A stretch of 64,000 bases of DNA from the NCBI RefSeq assembly GCF_021117385.1, contig NZ_CP088252.1, positions 2,108,001 through 2,172,000 on the forward strand, written 5' to 3'. The stretch comes from Frateuria soli. Lineage in GTDB: Bacteria; Pseudomonadota; Gammaproteobacteria; Xanthomonadales; Rhodanobacteraceae. The position numbers and the translations under genes are program-made. Positions 8,621 to 18,111 of the stretch are shown in pieces (the first letter of the stretch is position 1; every line of letters starts with the position of its first letter). The notes beneath the pieces are model-generated. The model saw nothing but the letters and a program-made list of their open reading frames with translations. It did no database searches and was not told the origin of the DNA.

Positions 8621-9289
8621 ATGCCGCATACCCTGAAAGAACTGCTCGCCAACAACCGCCGCTGGGCGGCGAGCGTCACCGCGGCGGACCCGCACTTCTT
8701 CGAGCAGCTCTCGCAGCAGCAGGCACCCAAGTACCTGTGGATCGGCTGTTCGGATTCGCGCGTTCCCGCGACGCAGATCGTCGACCTGCCGCCGGGCGAG
8801 ATCTTCGTCCACCGCAATGTGGCCAACGTGGTCGTGCACACCGACCTCAACGCACTGAGCACCATCCAGTTCGCGGTCGACGTGCTCAAGGTCGAGCACA
8901 TCCTGGTGGTCGGCCACTACGGCTGCGGCGGCGTGGGCGCGGTGTTGCGCAAGGACCGGCTCGGGCTGGTCGACAACTGGCTGCGCCACGTAAAGGACGT
9001 CGCCTTCAAGCACGGCGCTTCGCTGCAACCGCAGGTACCCTTCGCCGAGCGGCACGAGCGCCTGTGCGAGCTCAACGCCATCGAGCAGGCGCTCAACGTG
9101 TGCGGTACCAGCATCGTGCAGGACGCCTGGGAGCGCGGCCAGAAGCTCACCGTGCACGCCTGGATCTACGGCCTGACCGACGGCCACATGCACGACCTCG
9201 GGCTGATCGTCACTGGCCGTGAAGGCATGGCCGAGGCCTATCGCAACGCGCTCGACGGCATGGCCGAGCGCTGGCAGCAGAAGGCATGA
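8621..9289 (+). CDS. can: Beta-class carbonic anhydrase
   Basis: A 222-residue cytosolic enzyme interconverting CO2 and bicarbonate. The zinc ligands and catalytic dyad are all visible: C43, D45 and R47 in CSDSRVP, and His/Cys in GHYGCGGVG. Length and N-terminus match enterobacterial Can. An ATG at 8615 is in frame two codons earlier, but GGA is better placed for 8621. It sits between the aldehyde dehydrogenase (12-base gap) and the deaminase (ATGA overlap), so it is translated with a kynurenine-degradation set. A role in handling CO2 released by the upstream decarboxylase step of that pathway is an inference. Confidence 0.95.
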   Translation: MPHTLKELLANNRRWAASVTAADPHFFEQLSQQQAPKYLWIGCSDSRVPATQIVDLPPGEIFVHRNVANVVVHTDLNALSTIQFAVDVLKVEHILVVGHYGCGGVGAVLRKDRLGLVDNWLRHVKDVAFKHGASLQPQVPFAERHERLCELNAIEQALNVCGTSIVQDAWERGQKLTVHAWIYGLTDGHMHDLGLIVTGREGMAEAYRNALDGMAERWQQKA

Positions 9290-9711
9290 CCGGCGGCATC
9301 CGCACCGGGTCGGCCCCGGCCCCGGTGGGCGCCTACCCGCATGCGCGCCGGGTGGGCAACCTGCTGTTCCTTTCCGGCGTCGGTCCGCGCGAGCCGGGCA
9401 GCAACCGCGTGCCGGGCAACGTCCATGAGCACGACGGCAGCCTCGCCGCCTACGACATCGAGGCGCAGTGCCGGCAGGTGTTCGCCAACGTGCGCGCGGT
9501 GCTGGAAGCCAGCGGCGCGCGCTGGGAGGACCTGGTCGACGTGACCGTCTTCCTCACCGACATGGCGCGCGACTTCCCGGTCTACAACAGGCTTTATGCC
9601 GAATATTTCGCCGGTGTCGATGCCTGCCGCACCACCGTGGGCATCGACGCCCTGCCGACGCCCATCGCGATCGAGCTCAAGTGCATCGCCGCGCTGCCGG
9701 CCGACCGCTGA
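9286..9711 (+). CDS. amnD: 2-aminomuconate deaminase, RidA/YjgF family
   Basis: A 141-residue RidA-fold protein. The N-terminal GAYPHARRVGNLLFLSGVGP, the DIEAQCRQVFANVRAVLEAS helix and the C-terminal DALPTPIAIELKCIAAL match the 2-aminomuconate deaminase branch (AmnD/NbaF). Plain RidA would read SGQIP where this has SGVGP. The enzyme removes ammonia from 2-aminomuconate to give 4-oxalocrotonate, one step after the aldehyde dehydrogenase encoded two genes upstream. It overlaps the carbonic anhydrase stop by four bases (ATGA). A perfect GC hairpin follows the stop. A general RidA imine deaminase is the alternative. Confidence 0.85.
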   Translation: MTGGIRTGSAPAPVGAYPHARRVGNLLFLSGVGPREPGSNRVPGNVHEHDGSLAAYDIEAQCRQVFANVRAVLEASGARWEDLVDVTVFLTDMARDFPVYNRLYAEYFAGVDACRTTVGIDALPTPIAIELKCIAALPADR

Positions 9712-9746
9712 AAACGAAAGGCCCCGCCGGCCAGGCCGGCGGGGCC
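9711..9746. terminator. Bidirectional terminator hairpin
   Basis: A perfect inverted repeat (GGCCCCGCCGGCC at 9720-9732, its complement at 9734-9746) lies between two convergent genes. On the minus strand it is followed by TTTCGTTTTC, so it should end the His-rich peptide transcript efficiently. On the plus strand the T-run is missing. Confidence 0.8.
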
Positions 9747-9766
9747 AGTGACGGTGTCCGACCGGA

Positions 9767-9964
9767 TTACTTGCCGGCAGCCGGCTTTTCCGCCGCCTTC
9801 TTCATCGCCTTGTGGGCGTGATGGTGGTGGGTCGTGGCCTTCTTCGGGGCCGCGGCCGCCTGCTCGGTCCTGGTCGCCGCCTTCGGGGCGGCGTCCTGGG
9901 CCAGCACAACACCGGAAAGAGCCACGCCCGCCACGAGCAGGGAAGCGATCACGAGCTTACGCAT
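9767..9964 (-). CDS. Small secreted His/Ala/Lys-rich protein
   Basis: A 65-residue protein: signal peptide MRKLVIASLLVAGVALSGVVLA (cleavage about residue 22) and a mature part of only about 43 residues rich in Ala and Lys with the cluster HHHHAHKAMKKA. GAGG lies seven bases before the ATG at 9964. A short His/Lys-rich periplasmic peptide suggests metal binding or a buffer/chaperone-like role, but no family is recognised. It is a single-gene unit ending at the hairpin at 9720-9746. Confidence 0.75.
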   Translation of the reverse strand: MRKLVIASLLVAGVALSGVVLAQDAAPKAATRTEQAAAAPKKATTHHHHAHKAMKKAAEKPAAGK

Positions 9965-10150
9965 AAGGAAACCTCGGAGCTGTAGAAAGCCGCGGACCCG
10001 GCCGGAACCCGGTATCGCGGGCGGCGCGGCGAGGGCACGATGCGGCGCCCGCCGGATACGGCAACTGAACCTCGAGAGCACCGGCACGCACGCCGACCGC
10101 GCATGCCCCTTGACTTGCGACGGCCGGTTTTTCCCGCGAAGGAACTTGCG

Positions 10151-10927
10151 TCAGGCGAGGCAGGCGCGCAGCAGCGGCTCGATCGCGGCGCGCAGCCCCG
10201 CGGCCTTGCCTTCGTCCCACGCGAAGCTCTCTTCATCCATGTAATTGTGCTGGGTCATTTCCAGCTGCACGGCATCGACGCCCTCGTCTGGACGTCCATA
10301 CTTCCGCGTGATGTAGCCGCCCCTGAAACGGCCGTTCACCACGAAATCGAAGCGGTCCTGCGCACGCAACACGTCCTCCAGGCGATGCTGCAGCGACGGC
10401 GAGCAGCTCGCGCCATCGGCGGTGCCGAGGTTGAGGTCGGGCAGGCGCCCCTCGAAAAGCATCGGCACATGGCTGCGGATCGAATGGCCTTCCCACAGCA
10501 CCACGCGACCATGCATCGCGCGCAATCTCGCAATTTCCTGCTGCAGCGCGGCGTGGTACGGACGCCAGTAGTCGTTCACGCGGCGTTGAACTTCGTCGGC
10601 GTCGGGCTCGCCTTCCCGATACAGCGGCTCGCCATCGAAACCGGTGGTGGGCACCAGCCCGGTCTCGCGCCGGCCCGGATACAGCGCGTGGCCGTCGGCC
10701 GGACGGTTGAGGTCGACCACGTAGCGCGAGGCCAGCGGACGCAGCAGGCTGGCGCCCAGCGTCTGCGCCAGCGGCGCGTACAGGCGGGTGACGTGCCAGT
10801 CGGTATCGGGCGAACGACGCGCCGCCGGGTGCATGCGGACGGCAATGTCCTCGGGAATGTGGCTGCCGTCGTGCGGCAGGCTGATCAGCAGGGGCGCGGT
10901 GCCCTGGTCGAGGCGGAAGATGTCCAT
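10151..10927 (-). CDS. hutG: N-formylglutamate deformylase/amidohydrolase
   Basis: A 258-residue protein of the N-formylglutamate amidohydrolase family. It has LLISLPHDGSHIP near the N-terminus, DTDWHVTRLY (about residues 41-50), SRYVVDLNRPADGHALYPGR and WEGHSI, with His/Asp/Glu placed to bind a divalent metal. It would cleave N-formylglutamate to glutamate and formate, the last step of one histidine-degradation route. No other hut genes are in the window, so the histidine link is inferred from family only. It lies 31 bases downstream of the glutathione reductase gene on the same strand. Confidence 0.88.
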   Translation of the reverse strand: MDIFRLDQGTAPLLISLPHDGSHIPEDIAVRMHPAARRSPDTDWHVTRLYAPLAQTLGASLLRPLASRYVVDLNRPADGHALYPGRRETGLVPTTGFDGEPLYREGEPDADEVQRRVNDYWRPYHAALQQEIARLRAMHGRVVLWEGHSIRSHVPMLFEGRLPDLNLGTADGASCSPSLQHRLEDVLRAQDRFDFVVNGRFRGGYITRKYGRPDEGVDAVQLEMTQHNYMDEESFAWDEGKAAGLRAAIEPLLRACLA

Positions 10928-10958
10928 CGGGCGAGTGTAGCGCCCGCGCCACGCGGGC

Positions 10959-12302
10959 TCAGTGCATCAGCAGCAGTTCTTCCGACGAGGTCGGGTGGAT
11001 CGCCACCGCACTGCGCAGCTCGCGCCGGGTCAGGCCCTGGCGCATCGCCACGGCGAAGCCCTGCAGCATTTCGTCCACCCCGGGGCCGAGCGCGTGCAGG
11101 CCCAGCACGCGCTCGTCGTCGCCCGTGCAGACCAGCTTCATGACGGTCGGCTGGCGCTGCCCTGCCACCGCGAACTGCAGCGGCACGAAGCGCTTGTCAT
11201 AAACCCTCACCGCGTCGCCGTGGCTTGCCCGCGCCTGCTGTTCGGTCAGGCCGATCCTGCCCAGCGGCGGATCGGCGAAGACCACGCTGGGGATGGCCTG
11301 GTAGTCGAAGCTCGCCTCCGGCTGGCCGCCGAACAGTCGCTCGACCAGCGCATATCCGGCCGAGACGGCCACCGGCGTAAGCGCGGGGCAGTCGGTGACG
11401 TCGCCGATGGCGGTGATGCCGGGGACCGTGGTGTTCTGGTGCGCATCGATCCGCACGAAGCCCTTGGCGTCGCACGCCACGCCGATCTCGTGCAGCCCCA
11501 GCGCATCGCTGTCGGGCACGCGGCCGACTGCCCACAACACGGCCTCGTACGGTCCGTGCGTGGCGCCCCGGGCGTCGTCCAGCAGCAACGCGCCCGCCTC
11601 GCCGCGGATGCCGTTGACGTCGCTCTGCGGCGTGATGCCGATGCCCTGCGCGCGCATCTGCTCGGACAGCGCCTGCACCAGCCCGGCATCGAAACCGTCG
11701 AGCAGTTGCCTGCGGATCAGCAATTCCACCTCGCAACCGAGTGCGCGCAGCAGGCAGGCGAACTCGGTCGCGACGTAGCCGCCGCCGACGATGCCGATCG
11801 AACGCGGCAGCGCGCGCATGGAAAAGATGTCGTCCGAAACCATGCCCAGCTCGAAGCCCGGCAGGGGGAGCCGCCGCGGGCGGGCGCCGGTGGCGATGAC
11901 GATCTGCGGCGCGCGGTATTGCTTGTCGCCGGCCTGCACGGTGCCGCGCGCCAGCAGGCGACCCGCCGCCCCGACCCAGGTCACGCCCGCTTCCCGCAGA
12001 CGCTCCGCATAACGTCCGCGGATGGCCTCGATGTAGTGGTCGCGCAACCGGCGGAAGTGGTTCCAGTCGAGCCGGCCTGGCCGCAGGTCGAATCCGTACT
12101 CGACGGCCAGTGCCTGGGCGTGCGCCAGTTGCGAAGCGAACCAGAGCGCCTTCTTGGGCACGCAACCCAGGTTCGCACAGGTGCCACCCGGCGGCCCGGG
12201 CTCCACCAGCGCCACCCGGGCGCCGTATCTTGCCGCGCGCTGCGCCACCGTCAGTCCGCCGGATCCGGCACCGAGCACGATCAGGTCGAAGTCGCTTGTC
12301 AT
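10959..12302 (-). CDS. gor: Glutathione-disulfide reductase
   Basis: A 447-residue FAD-dependent disulfide reductase. It has FAD-binding GAGSGG at residues 11-16, redox-active pair GGTCANLGCVPKK (CxxxxC), NADPH-binding GGGYVATEF with the downstream Arg pair IRRQ, second FAD motif AIGDV, and C-terminal catalytic HPTSSEE. The CVPKK and the Arg residues distinguish glutathione reductase from lipoamide dehydrogenase. It would keep glutathione reduced in the cytosol using NADPH. GGAGG is five bases before the ATG at 12302. The gene is divergent from the 12.4 kb secreted protein and probably co-transcribed with hutG. Confidence 0.93.
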   Translation of the reverse strand: MTSDFDLIVLGAGSGGLTVAQRAARYGARVALVEPGPPGGTCANLGCVPKKALWFASQLAHAQALAVEYGFDLRPGRLDWNHFRRLRDHYIEAIRGRYAERLREAGVTWVGAAGRLLARGTVQAGDKQYRAPQIVIATGARPRRLPLPGFELGMVSDDIFSMRALPRSIGIVGGGYVATEFACLLRALGCEVELLIRRQLLDGFDAGLVQALSEQMRAQGIGITPQSDVNGIRGEAGALLLDDARGATHGPYEAVLWAVGRVPDSDALGLHEIGVACDAKGFVRIDAHQNTTVPGITAIGDVTDCPALTPVAVSAGYALVERLFGGQPEASFDYQAIPSVVFADPPLGRIGLTEQQARASHGDAVRVYDKRFVPLQFAVAGQRQPTVMKLVCTGDDERVLGLHALGPGVDEMLQGFAVAMRQGLTRRELRSAVAIHPTSSEELLLMH

Positions 12303-12438
12303 GCAGCCTCCACGGAGCGCGCCTGGAAGCATGCCTGCCCCAGGGTGACGAGCATGAGCACACACGACCGCGCAGCCCTTGCCTGAAGGCCGGGTGAAAT
12401 CTAGTCTGGCATCACGCCACTCGAGGGGAAGCCGCCGC

Positions 12439-13878
12439 ATGACGTTCCGCCGACCCGCCCTTCTCGTCCTACTGCTGGCCGCCGCGGTGCAGCCCATGCC
12501 GGCCCTTGCCGGCGGCATATCCACGCGGCAATTTCTGGCGGCGATGCGCGATGGCAACGAGCTCGGTCGCTACGGCTATCTGCTGCAGGCGATTCCGCAG
12601 ATGCGGGGGGCGGACCGCGCGATGGCCCAGCAATACTTCGCCTTCAGCGAAGGAGAATTGGGACTCTATGGCGAAGCGGTACGCGACTTCCCGTTGAAGG
12701 CGCACCTGGCCGCCGGCACCGCGCTGCCCACTCCGGCCGAATGGCGGGCGACCGACGCGGTGGACACGATCGCCGGCCTGGCCGCGCAGCGGCGCGTGGT
12801 GATGGTCAACGAGGCGCACCACGACGCGCATACCCGGCTGCTCACCCTCGCGCTGCTGCCGCGACTGCGCGCGCTGGGCTTCACCCACCTGGCGATCGAG
12901 GCGCTCGTCGAGGATGGCGACGCATTGCGTCAGCGCGGCTACCCGACCGACCGCAGCGGCACCGAGTACATGCGCGAACCGGTCTACGGCGAGATCGTGC
13001 GCGAGGCGTTGCGGCTGGGTTACGTGCTGGTGCCGTACGAATCGGATACGCCGGGCGGGCAGGAGCGTGAAGCGCAACAGGCGCACGCGCTCTACCGGAA
13101 GGTGCTGGCCGGACACCCGGGGGCGAAACTGCTCGTCCACGCCGGCTATGCGCACATCGACAAGGCCAGGGGCCGACTGGGCGACGTGTTGCCGATGGCG
13201 GCGCGCCTGGAAGCGCTGAGCGGCCTGGACATCCTCAGCATCGACCAGACCGAGGTTCGCGAGGAGGAGCCGTTCAACGAGCTGGAGGCCTATCGGGCGG
13301 TCACCAACGCAGTGCGCACCGGCGACTCCCTCCGCGGCGTGCCACAGAACAGCCTGACGCCCCGCCTGGATACGCGCGCCGCCCTGCGCGAGCCTTACCA
13401 CCTGCTCGTCGAGGCGTTCCACCCGCAGCATCCGATCGTGTTGCGCCATGTGGGGGACGGCCGCGTGTGGAGTGCGCGCCCGCGTGCCTACGACATGAAC
13501 GTGATTCTGCCGCCTGCCAACGAACGGGTCAGCGCCTACGTGCGCGACCGCGTCATCCCGTTGCAGATCGACGGCAAAGCCACCATTGCCCTGCCCCCGG
13601 CGGCCGACGGCCATCGCCCGGCCTGGCTTTCGCTGCACGGCAGACGCGTGGCGGTGACGGTCAGCCCGCGACTTTGCGAAGCGAACTTCCCCTGCCTGGT
13701 GGAGGCCCACTACGCCGGCGAGCCGGCCAACGCCGTGGCCGCCGACCGCTACGTGTTCCTGGAAGGCGGCAGCGACAACGCGCTATGGCTGCGCCCGGGG
13801 AGCTACCGCCTGCGCAGCCTGAATATCGCGGGCAAGGTGCTGTCCGAACGCACCGTGCAGGTCGACGCGACGCATTGA
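12439..13878 (+). CDS. Secreted protein of unknown function with an NEAHH motif
   Basis: A 479-residue protein with a clear signal peptide (residues 1 to about 25, ending PALAGG). The central region holds RRVVMVNEAHHDAHTRLL, then FTHLAIEALVEDG and KLLVHAGYAHIDKA. Spaced Glu/His motifs after beta-strands in this pattern recall the TIKI/TraB/EreA/ChaN superfamily, in which they bind metal or haem. The C-terminal about 150 residues look like a separate beta-rich domain. I do not assign a reaction. The start at 12439 is preceded by GAGGGGA and by no conserved sequence. It is a single gene, divergent from gor. Confidence 0.75.
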   Translation: MTFRRPALLVLLLAAAVQPMPALAGGISTRQFLAAMRDGNELGRYGYLLQAIPQMRGADRAMAQQYFAFSEGELGLYGEAVRDFPLKAHLAAGTALPTPAEWRATDAVDTIAGLAAQRRVVMVNEAHHDAHTRLLTLALLPRLRALGFTHLAIEALVEDGDALRQRGYPTDRSGTEYMREPVYGEIVREALRLGYVLVPYESDTPGGQEREAQQAHALYRKVLAGHPGAKLLVHAGYAHIDKARGRLGDVLPMAARLEALSGLDILSIDQTEVREEEPFNELEAYRAVTNAVRTGDSLRGVPQNSLTPRLDTRAALREPYHLLVEAFHPQHPIVLRHVGDGRVWSARPRAYDMNVILPPANERVSAYVRDRVIPLQIDGKATIALPPAADGHRPAWLSLHGRRVAVTVSPRLCEANFPCLVEAHYAGEPANAVAADRYVFLEGGSDNALWLRPGSYRLRSLNIAGKVLSERTVQVDATH

Positions 13879-13902
13879 AAGCTGCCGCCGGATATCACCA
13901 GC

Positions 13903-13930
13903 TTGACGCAAGCCATTGATTGACTAAGCT
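13903..13930 (+). promoter_or_regulatory. Possible sigma-70 promoter for the NlpC/P60 gene
   Basis: TTGACG (13903-13908) and TAAGCT (13925-13930) are separated by 16 bases and lie about 25 bases before the ATG of the NlpC/P60 lipoprotein gene. The -35 box is good and the -10 box weak; no experimental support. Confidence 0.35.
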
Positions 13931-13955
13931 CGGGCAAAACACTGCCGAGGTTGCC

Positions 13956-14513
13956 ATGACTGCGTCCGGATGCCCTTCTGCCGCCACGCGCCTGCGCCTC
14001 GCCCTGCTCGGGACGACGGTGCTCCTGCTGGCCGGGTGCGCCGGCAGCCCGCACCGGCGCGAGCCCACGTTCAAGGGTTCGCACTCATCCCTGGCCGAGC
14101 TTCCCGCAAAGGCGCCCTCGGCGGCCAGCGCCGGCACCGCCAATGACGTGCTGTTCCGCGCCATCGCACTGGTGGGCACGCCCTACCACTGGGGCGGCAA
14201 TACGCCCGACAGCGGCTTCGACTGCAGCGGGCTGGTCGACTATATCTATCGCAACGCGGCGGACATCCTGCTCCCGCACAGCTCGCGCGCCATGTCCGAA
14301 GTGGACGGCCGCAAGGTCCGGCGCATGACCGAACTGGCCAGCGGCGACCTGGTGTTCTTCGACATCGGCGGAGACATCAGCCACGTGGGCGTGTACGTCG
14401 GCAAGGGGCGTTTCGTGCACGCGCCCAACAGCGGCGGCACGGTGCGACTGGACGACATCGACGGGCCCTACTGGCGCGACCACTTCGCATTCGGGAAGCG
14501 GTTGCTGGATTGA
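13956..14513 (+). CDS. NlpC/P60-family peptidoglycan endopeptidase lipoprotein
   Basis: A 185-residue predicted lipoprotein with lipobox LAGC (Cys28). The mature part is an NlpC/P60 papain-like domain: TPYHWGGNTPDSGFDCSGLV with nucleophile Cys90, then the catalytic His in ISHVGVYVG and a following polar residue in FVHAPNSGG. These enzymes cut cell-wall stem peptides between D-Glu and meso-DAP, placing it in the periplasm tethered to a membrane. The ATG at 13956 has GAGG five bases upstream. It is a single-gene unit, convergent with slyD. Confidence 0.9.
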   Translation: MTASGCPSAATRLRLALLGTTVLLLAGCAGSPHRREPTFKGSHSSLAELPAKAPSAASAGTANDVLFRAIALVGTPYHWGGNTPDSGFDCSGLVDYIYRNAADILLPHSSRAMSEVDGRKVRRMTELASGDLVFFDIGGDISHVGVYVGKGRFVHAPNSGGTVRLDDIDGPYWRDHFAFGKRLLD

Positions 14514-14537
14514 GTCGACGCCGAGCCGGCCCCCTCG

Positions 14538-14631
14538 TTCCCCGGCGGGGAGAAGGGGCAAAGGCGTCCGGGCCGAGGCCGGGTTGGCCGCTCATCCCAG
14601 CCTTCTCCCCGGCGGGGAGAAGGGGCAAAGG
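14538..14631. repeat. Two copies of a CCCCGGCGGGGAGAAGGGG repeat
   Basis: The block ccccggcggggagaaggggc followed by aaag occurs at about 14540-14563 and again at about 14607-14630, spaced 67 bases apart. Each copy is itself a hairpin, most clearly the second, where CCTTCTCCCC pairs with GGGGAGAAGG. It fills the gap between the convergent NlpC/P60 and slyD genes and looks like a dispersed intergenic palindrome. Confidence 0.7.
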
Positions 14632-14660
14632 AAACGGCGCCCATGGGCGCCGCTTTCGTT
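14632..14660. terminator. Hairpin terminator between NlpC/P60 and slyD
   Basis: The palindrome GGCGCCCATGGGCGCC (about 14637-14652) is followed by CGCTTTCGTT on the plus strand and by GTTTCCTTT on the minus strand, 20-odd bases past the slyD stop. It probably terminates both convergent genes. Confidence 0.65.
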
Positions 14661-14681
14661 ATCGTCTTGAGCGCGCGCGCT

Positions 14682-15167
14682 TCAGTGCGCTTCCTGGCCC
14701 GGCGGATGTGCGTGGCCGTGCTTGACCTCGTCCTCGGTGGCGTCGCGCACTTCCTCGATCGCCACGTCGAAATGCAGCGTCTTGCCGGCCATCGGATGGT
14801 TCAGATCCACGTCGATGGTGCTCATGCCGACCTTGTGCACGGTGACCGCGCGGTGGCCGCCTTCCTTCAGTGCCAGCACCGTCGCCATGCCCGGCCTGAG
14901 CTTGTTGGCCTGCTGGAAATACTTCTTGGGCACGCGCTGGATGCGGCCGTCCTCGCGTTCGCCGTAGCCCTCGGCCGGGCTGATGTCCGCCGCGAGCGTC
15001 GCACCCGCCTCCTGGCCCTCCAGCGCCTTCTCCAGGCCCGGGATGAGCTGGCCGTGACCGAGCAGGATCCACAACGGTTCGCCGTTGTCGCGCGAGCTTT
15101 CCACCTTGTCGCCGTCCACCGTGAGCGTGTAGTGGAATGCGATGACCTTGTCCTTGCCTGCCTTCAT
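14682..15167 (-). CDS. slyD: FKBP-type peptidyl-prolyl isomerase SlyD
   Basis: A 161-residue protein with the SlyD arrangement: a split FKBP domain (MKAGKDKVIAFHYTLTVDGD, then LIPGLEKALEG) interrupted by the insert-in-flap chaperone domain (about residues 70-125, PAEGYGEREDGRIQRVPKKY). The C-terminal tail has several His residues (EVKHGHAHPPGQEAH) that could bind nickel or other metals, although it is shorter than the E. coli tail. It catalyses prolyl cis-trans isomerisation and acts as a chaperone in the cytosol. Single gene. Confidence 0.94.
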   Translation of the reverse strand: MKAGKDKVIAFHYTLTVDGDKVESSRDNGEPLWILLGHGQLIPGLEKALEGQEAGATLAADISPAEGYGEREDGRIQRVPKKYFQQANKLRPGMATVLALKEGGHRAVTVHKVGMSTIDVDLNHPMAGKTLHFDVAIEEVRDATEDEVKHGHAHPPGQEAH

Positions 15168-17049
<1,882 letters not shown>

Positions 17050-17073
17050 GCCCACGCCTCCAGGCAACCGTTG

Positions 17074-17105
17074 CGAGCCCGGCCCCGCGCCGGGCTCGTT
17101 CTTTT
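17074..17105 (+). terminator. Rho-independent terminator after the M4 protease gene
   Basis: A stem CGAGCCCGG (17074-17082) pairs with CCGGGCTCG (17090-17098) over a seven-base loop, followed by TTCTTTT. It lies 25 bases after the protease stop codon. Confidence 0.85.
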
Positions 17106-17184
17106 GGCGGGGCCCCCTCGCGTGCGCTGCACATCCGCGCCCCCGGGCCTGCCTATACTGGCGCCCCGCCCCCGGAGTACGACC

Positions 17185-17244
17185 ATGCAACGATCGTCCC
17201 GACCCGAGGTTCACCAGGCTGTGTCGCCGGAGCGCATGCCTTGA
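17185..17244 (+). CDS. Possible 19-codon upstream ORF coupled to the methyltransferase
   Basis: ATG at 17185 has a good SD (CGGAG, about eight bases upstream) and reads [19 protein letters not shown] before TGA at 17242-17244. That stop overlaps the TTG start of the methyltransferase (TTGA), the usual sign of translational coupling. It is basic and short, and not a recognised attenuator peptide. It may simply be chance. Confidence 0.3.
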   Translation: MQRSSRPEVHQAVSPERMP

Positions 17245-17921
17245 CGGTGCGCCCGCAGCATCGCCTCGACCGCTCGATGCGCGGCACGCTGTCGGCCCGT
17301 TTCACCGGGTTCAACCAGCGCCAGTACGTGCGCGGAAAGCTGGCCGGCGATCCGGTCTACGGCGCCGTCGCGCGGCTGCTGCAGGAGGCTCCGCCGTTCC
17401 CGCTGCTCGACGTCGGTTGCGGCATCGGCCTGCTCGGCCACTACCTGCACAGCTGTGGCGTGCTGCGGGGTTACGTCGGGATCGACCACGACGAGCGCAA
17501 GATCGCCACCGGCCGGGCTGCCGCCGCCGCGATCGACGATGCGCTGGACCTTCGCCGCGCGGACGTTGCCGATCTGCCTGACTTCCGCGGCCATGTCTGC
17601 CTGCTTGACGTCCTGCACTACCTGCCGGCGGCGCGCCAGGCACCGCTGCTCGAACAGCTGGCCACGCACGTGGCACCCGGCGCGCAACTGATGATCCGCA
17701 ACGTGCTGCGGGCCAGGCATTGGCGCTTCCACGCCACGGTGATCGAGGAACACCTCCTGCACGCCACCGGCTGGATGCGCGTGGGCGCCGACCATTACCC
17801 GACCGAGCAGGAAGTGACCGCGCCGCTCGAACGCGCCGGCCTGGTCACCACGCTCACGCCGCTGTGGGGGCGCACGCCGTTCAACAGCTACCTGATCGTG
17901 GCACGGCGGCCCGCCCCGTAG
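17241..17921 (+). CDS. Class I SAM-dependent methyltransferase
   Basis: A 226-residue protein with methyltransferase motif [13 protein letters not shown] (about residues 54-65), the acidic motif II residue in [12 protein letters not shown], and motif IV in [11 protein letters not shown]. It should bind S-adenosylmethionine; the substrate cannot be told. The start is a TTG at 17241 with GGAG eight bases upstream; the nearest upstream ATGs are in another frame. The stop codon TAG lies in the GTAG that opens a decayed repeat. A promoter-like TATACT at 17154-17159 lies about 80 bases upstream. Confidence 0.8.
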   Translation: MTVRPQHRLDRSMRGTLSARFTGFNQRQYVRGKLAGDPVYGAVARLLQEAPPFPLLDVGCGIGLLGHYLHSCGVLRGYVGIDHDERKIATGRAAAAAIDDALDLRRADVADLPDFRGHVCLLDVLHYLPAARQAPLLEQLATHVAPGAQLMIRNVLRARHWRFHATVIEEHLLHATGWMRVGADHYPTEQEVTAPLERAGLVTTLTPLWGRTPFNSYLIVARRPAP

Positions 17922-17957
17922 CGGCGAATCCGTGCGCGACCGGGAGCCGGTCGCGTT
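17919..17957. repeat. Decayed GTAGGAGC-type repeat
   Basis: GTAGCGGCGAATCCGTGCGC, then GACCG, followed by GGAG and CGGTCGCG, is a degraded relative of the perfect inverted repeat at 54693-54771. It starts in the stop codon of the methyltransferase and lies in the 190-base gap before rhlE. Confidence 0.4.
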
Positions 17958-18006
17958 CCCGGAGCGCGCCCCTCGCGCGGAACCAGCGCCCTGGCGCGTG
18001 TTGCGC

Positions 18007-18012
18007 TATACT
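18007..18012 (+). promoter_or_regulatory. Possible -10 box for rhlE
   Basis: TATACT at 18007-18012 is the best -10-like element before rhlE, leaving a leader of about 95 bases. No good -35 box is visible. Long leaders are common for cold-regulated DEAD-box helicase genes, which is the main reason to note it. Confidence 0.3.
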
Positions 18013-18111
18013 GCCCGGACGGTCCTCAAGCCGTTGCGGCCTCCAGCCGCCCCTTCCCCATATCGCAACGCGGTTCTGAAAGAACGCTCCGGGTTGCACA
18101 GGAGTGTTTTC

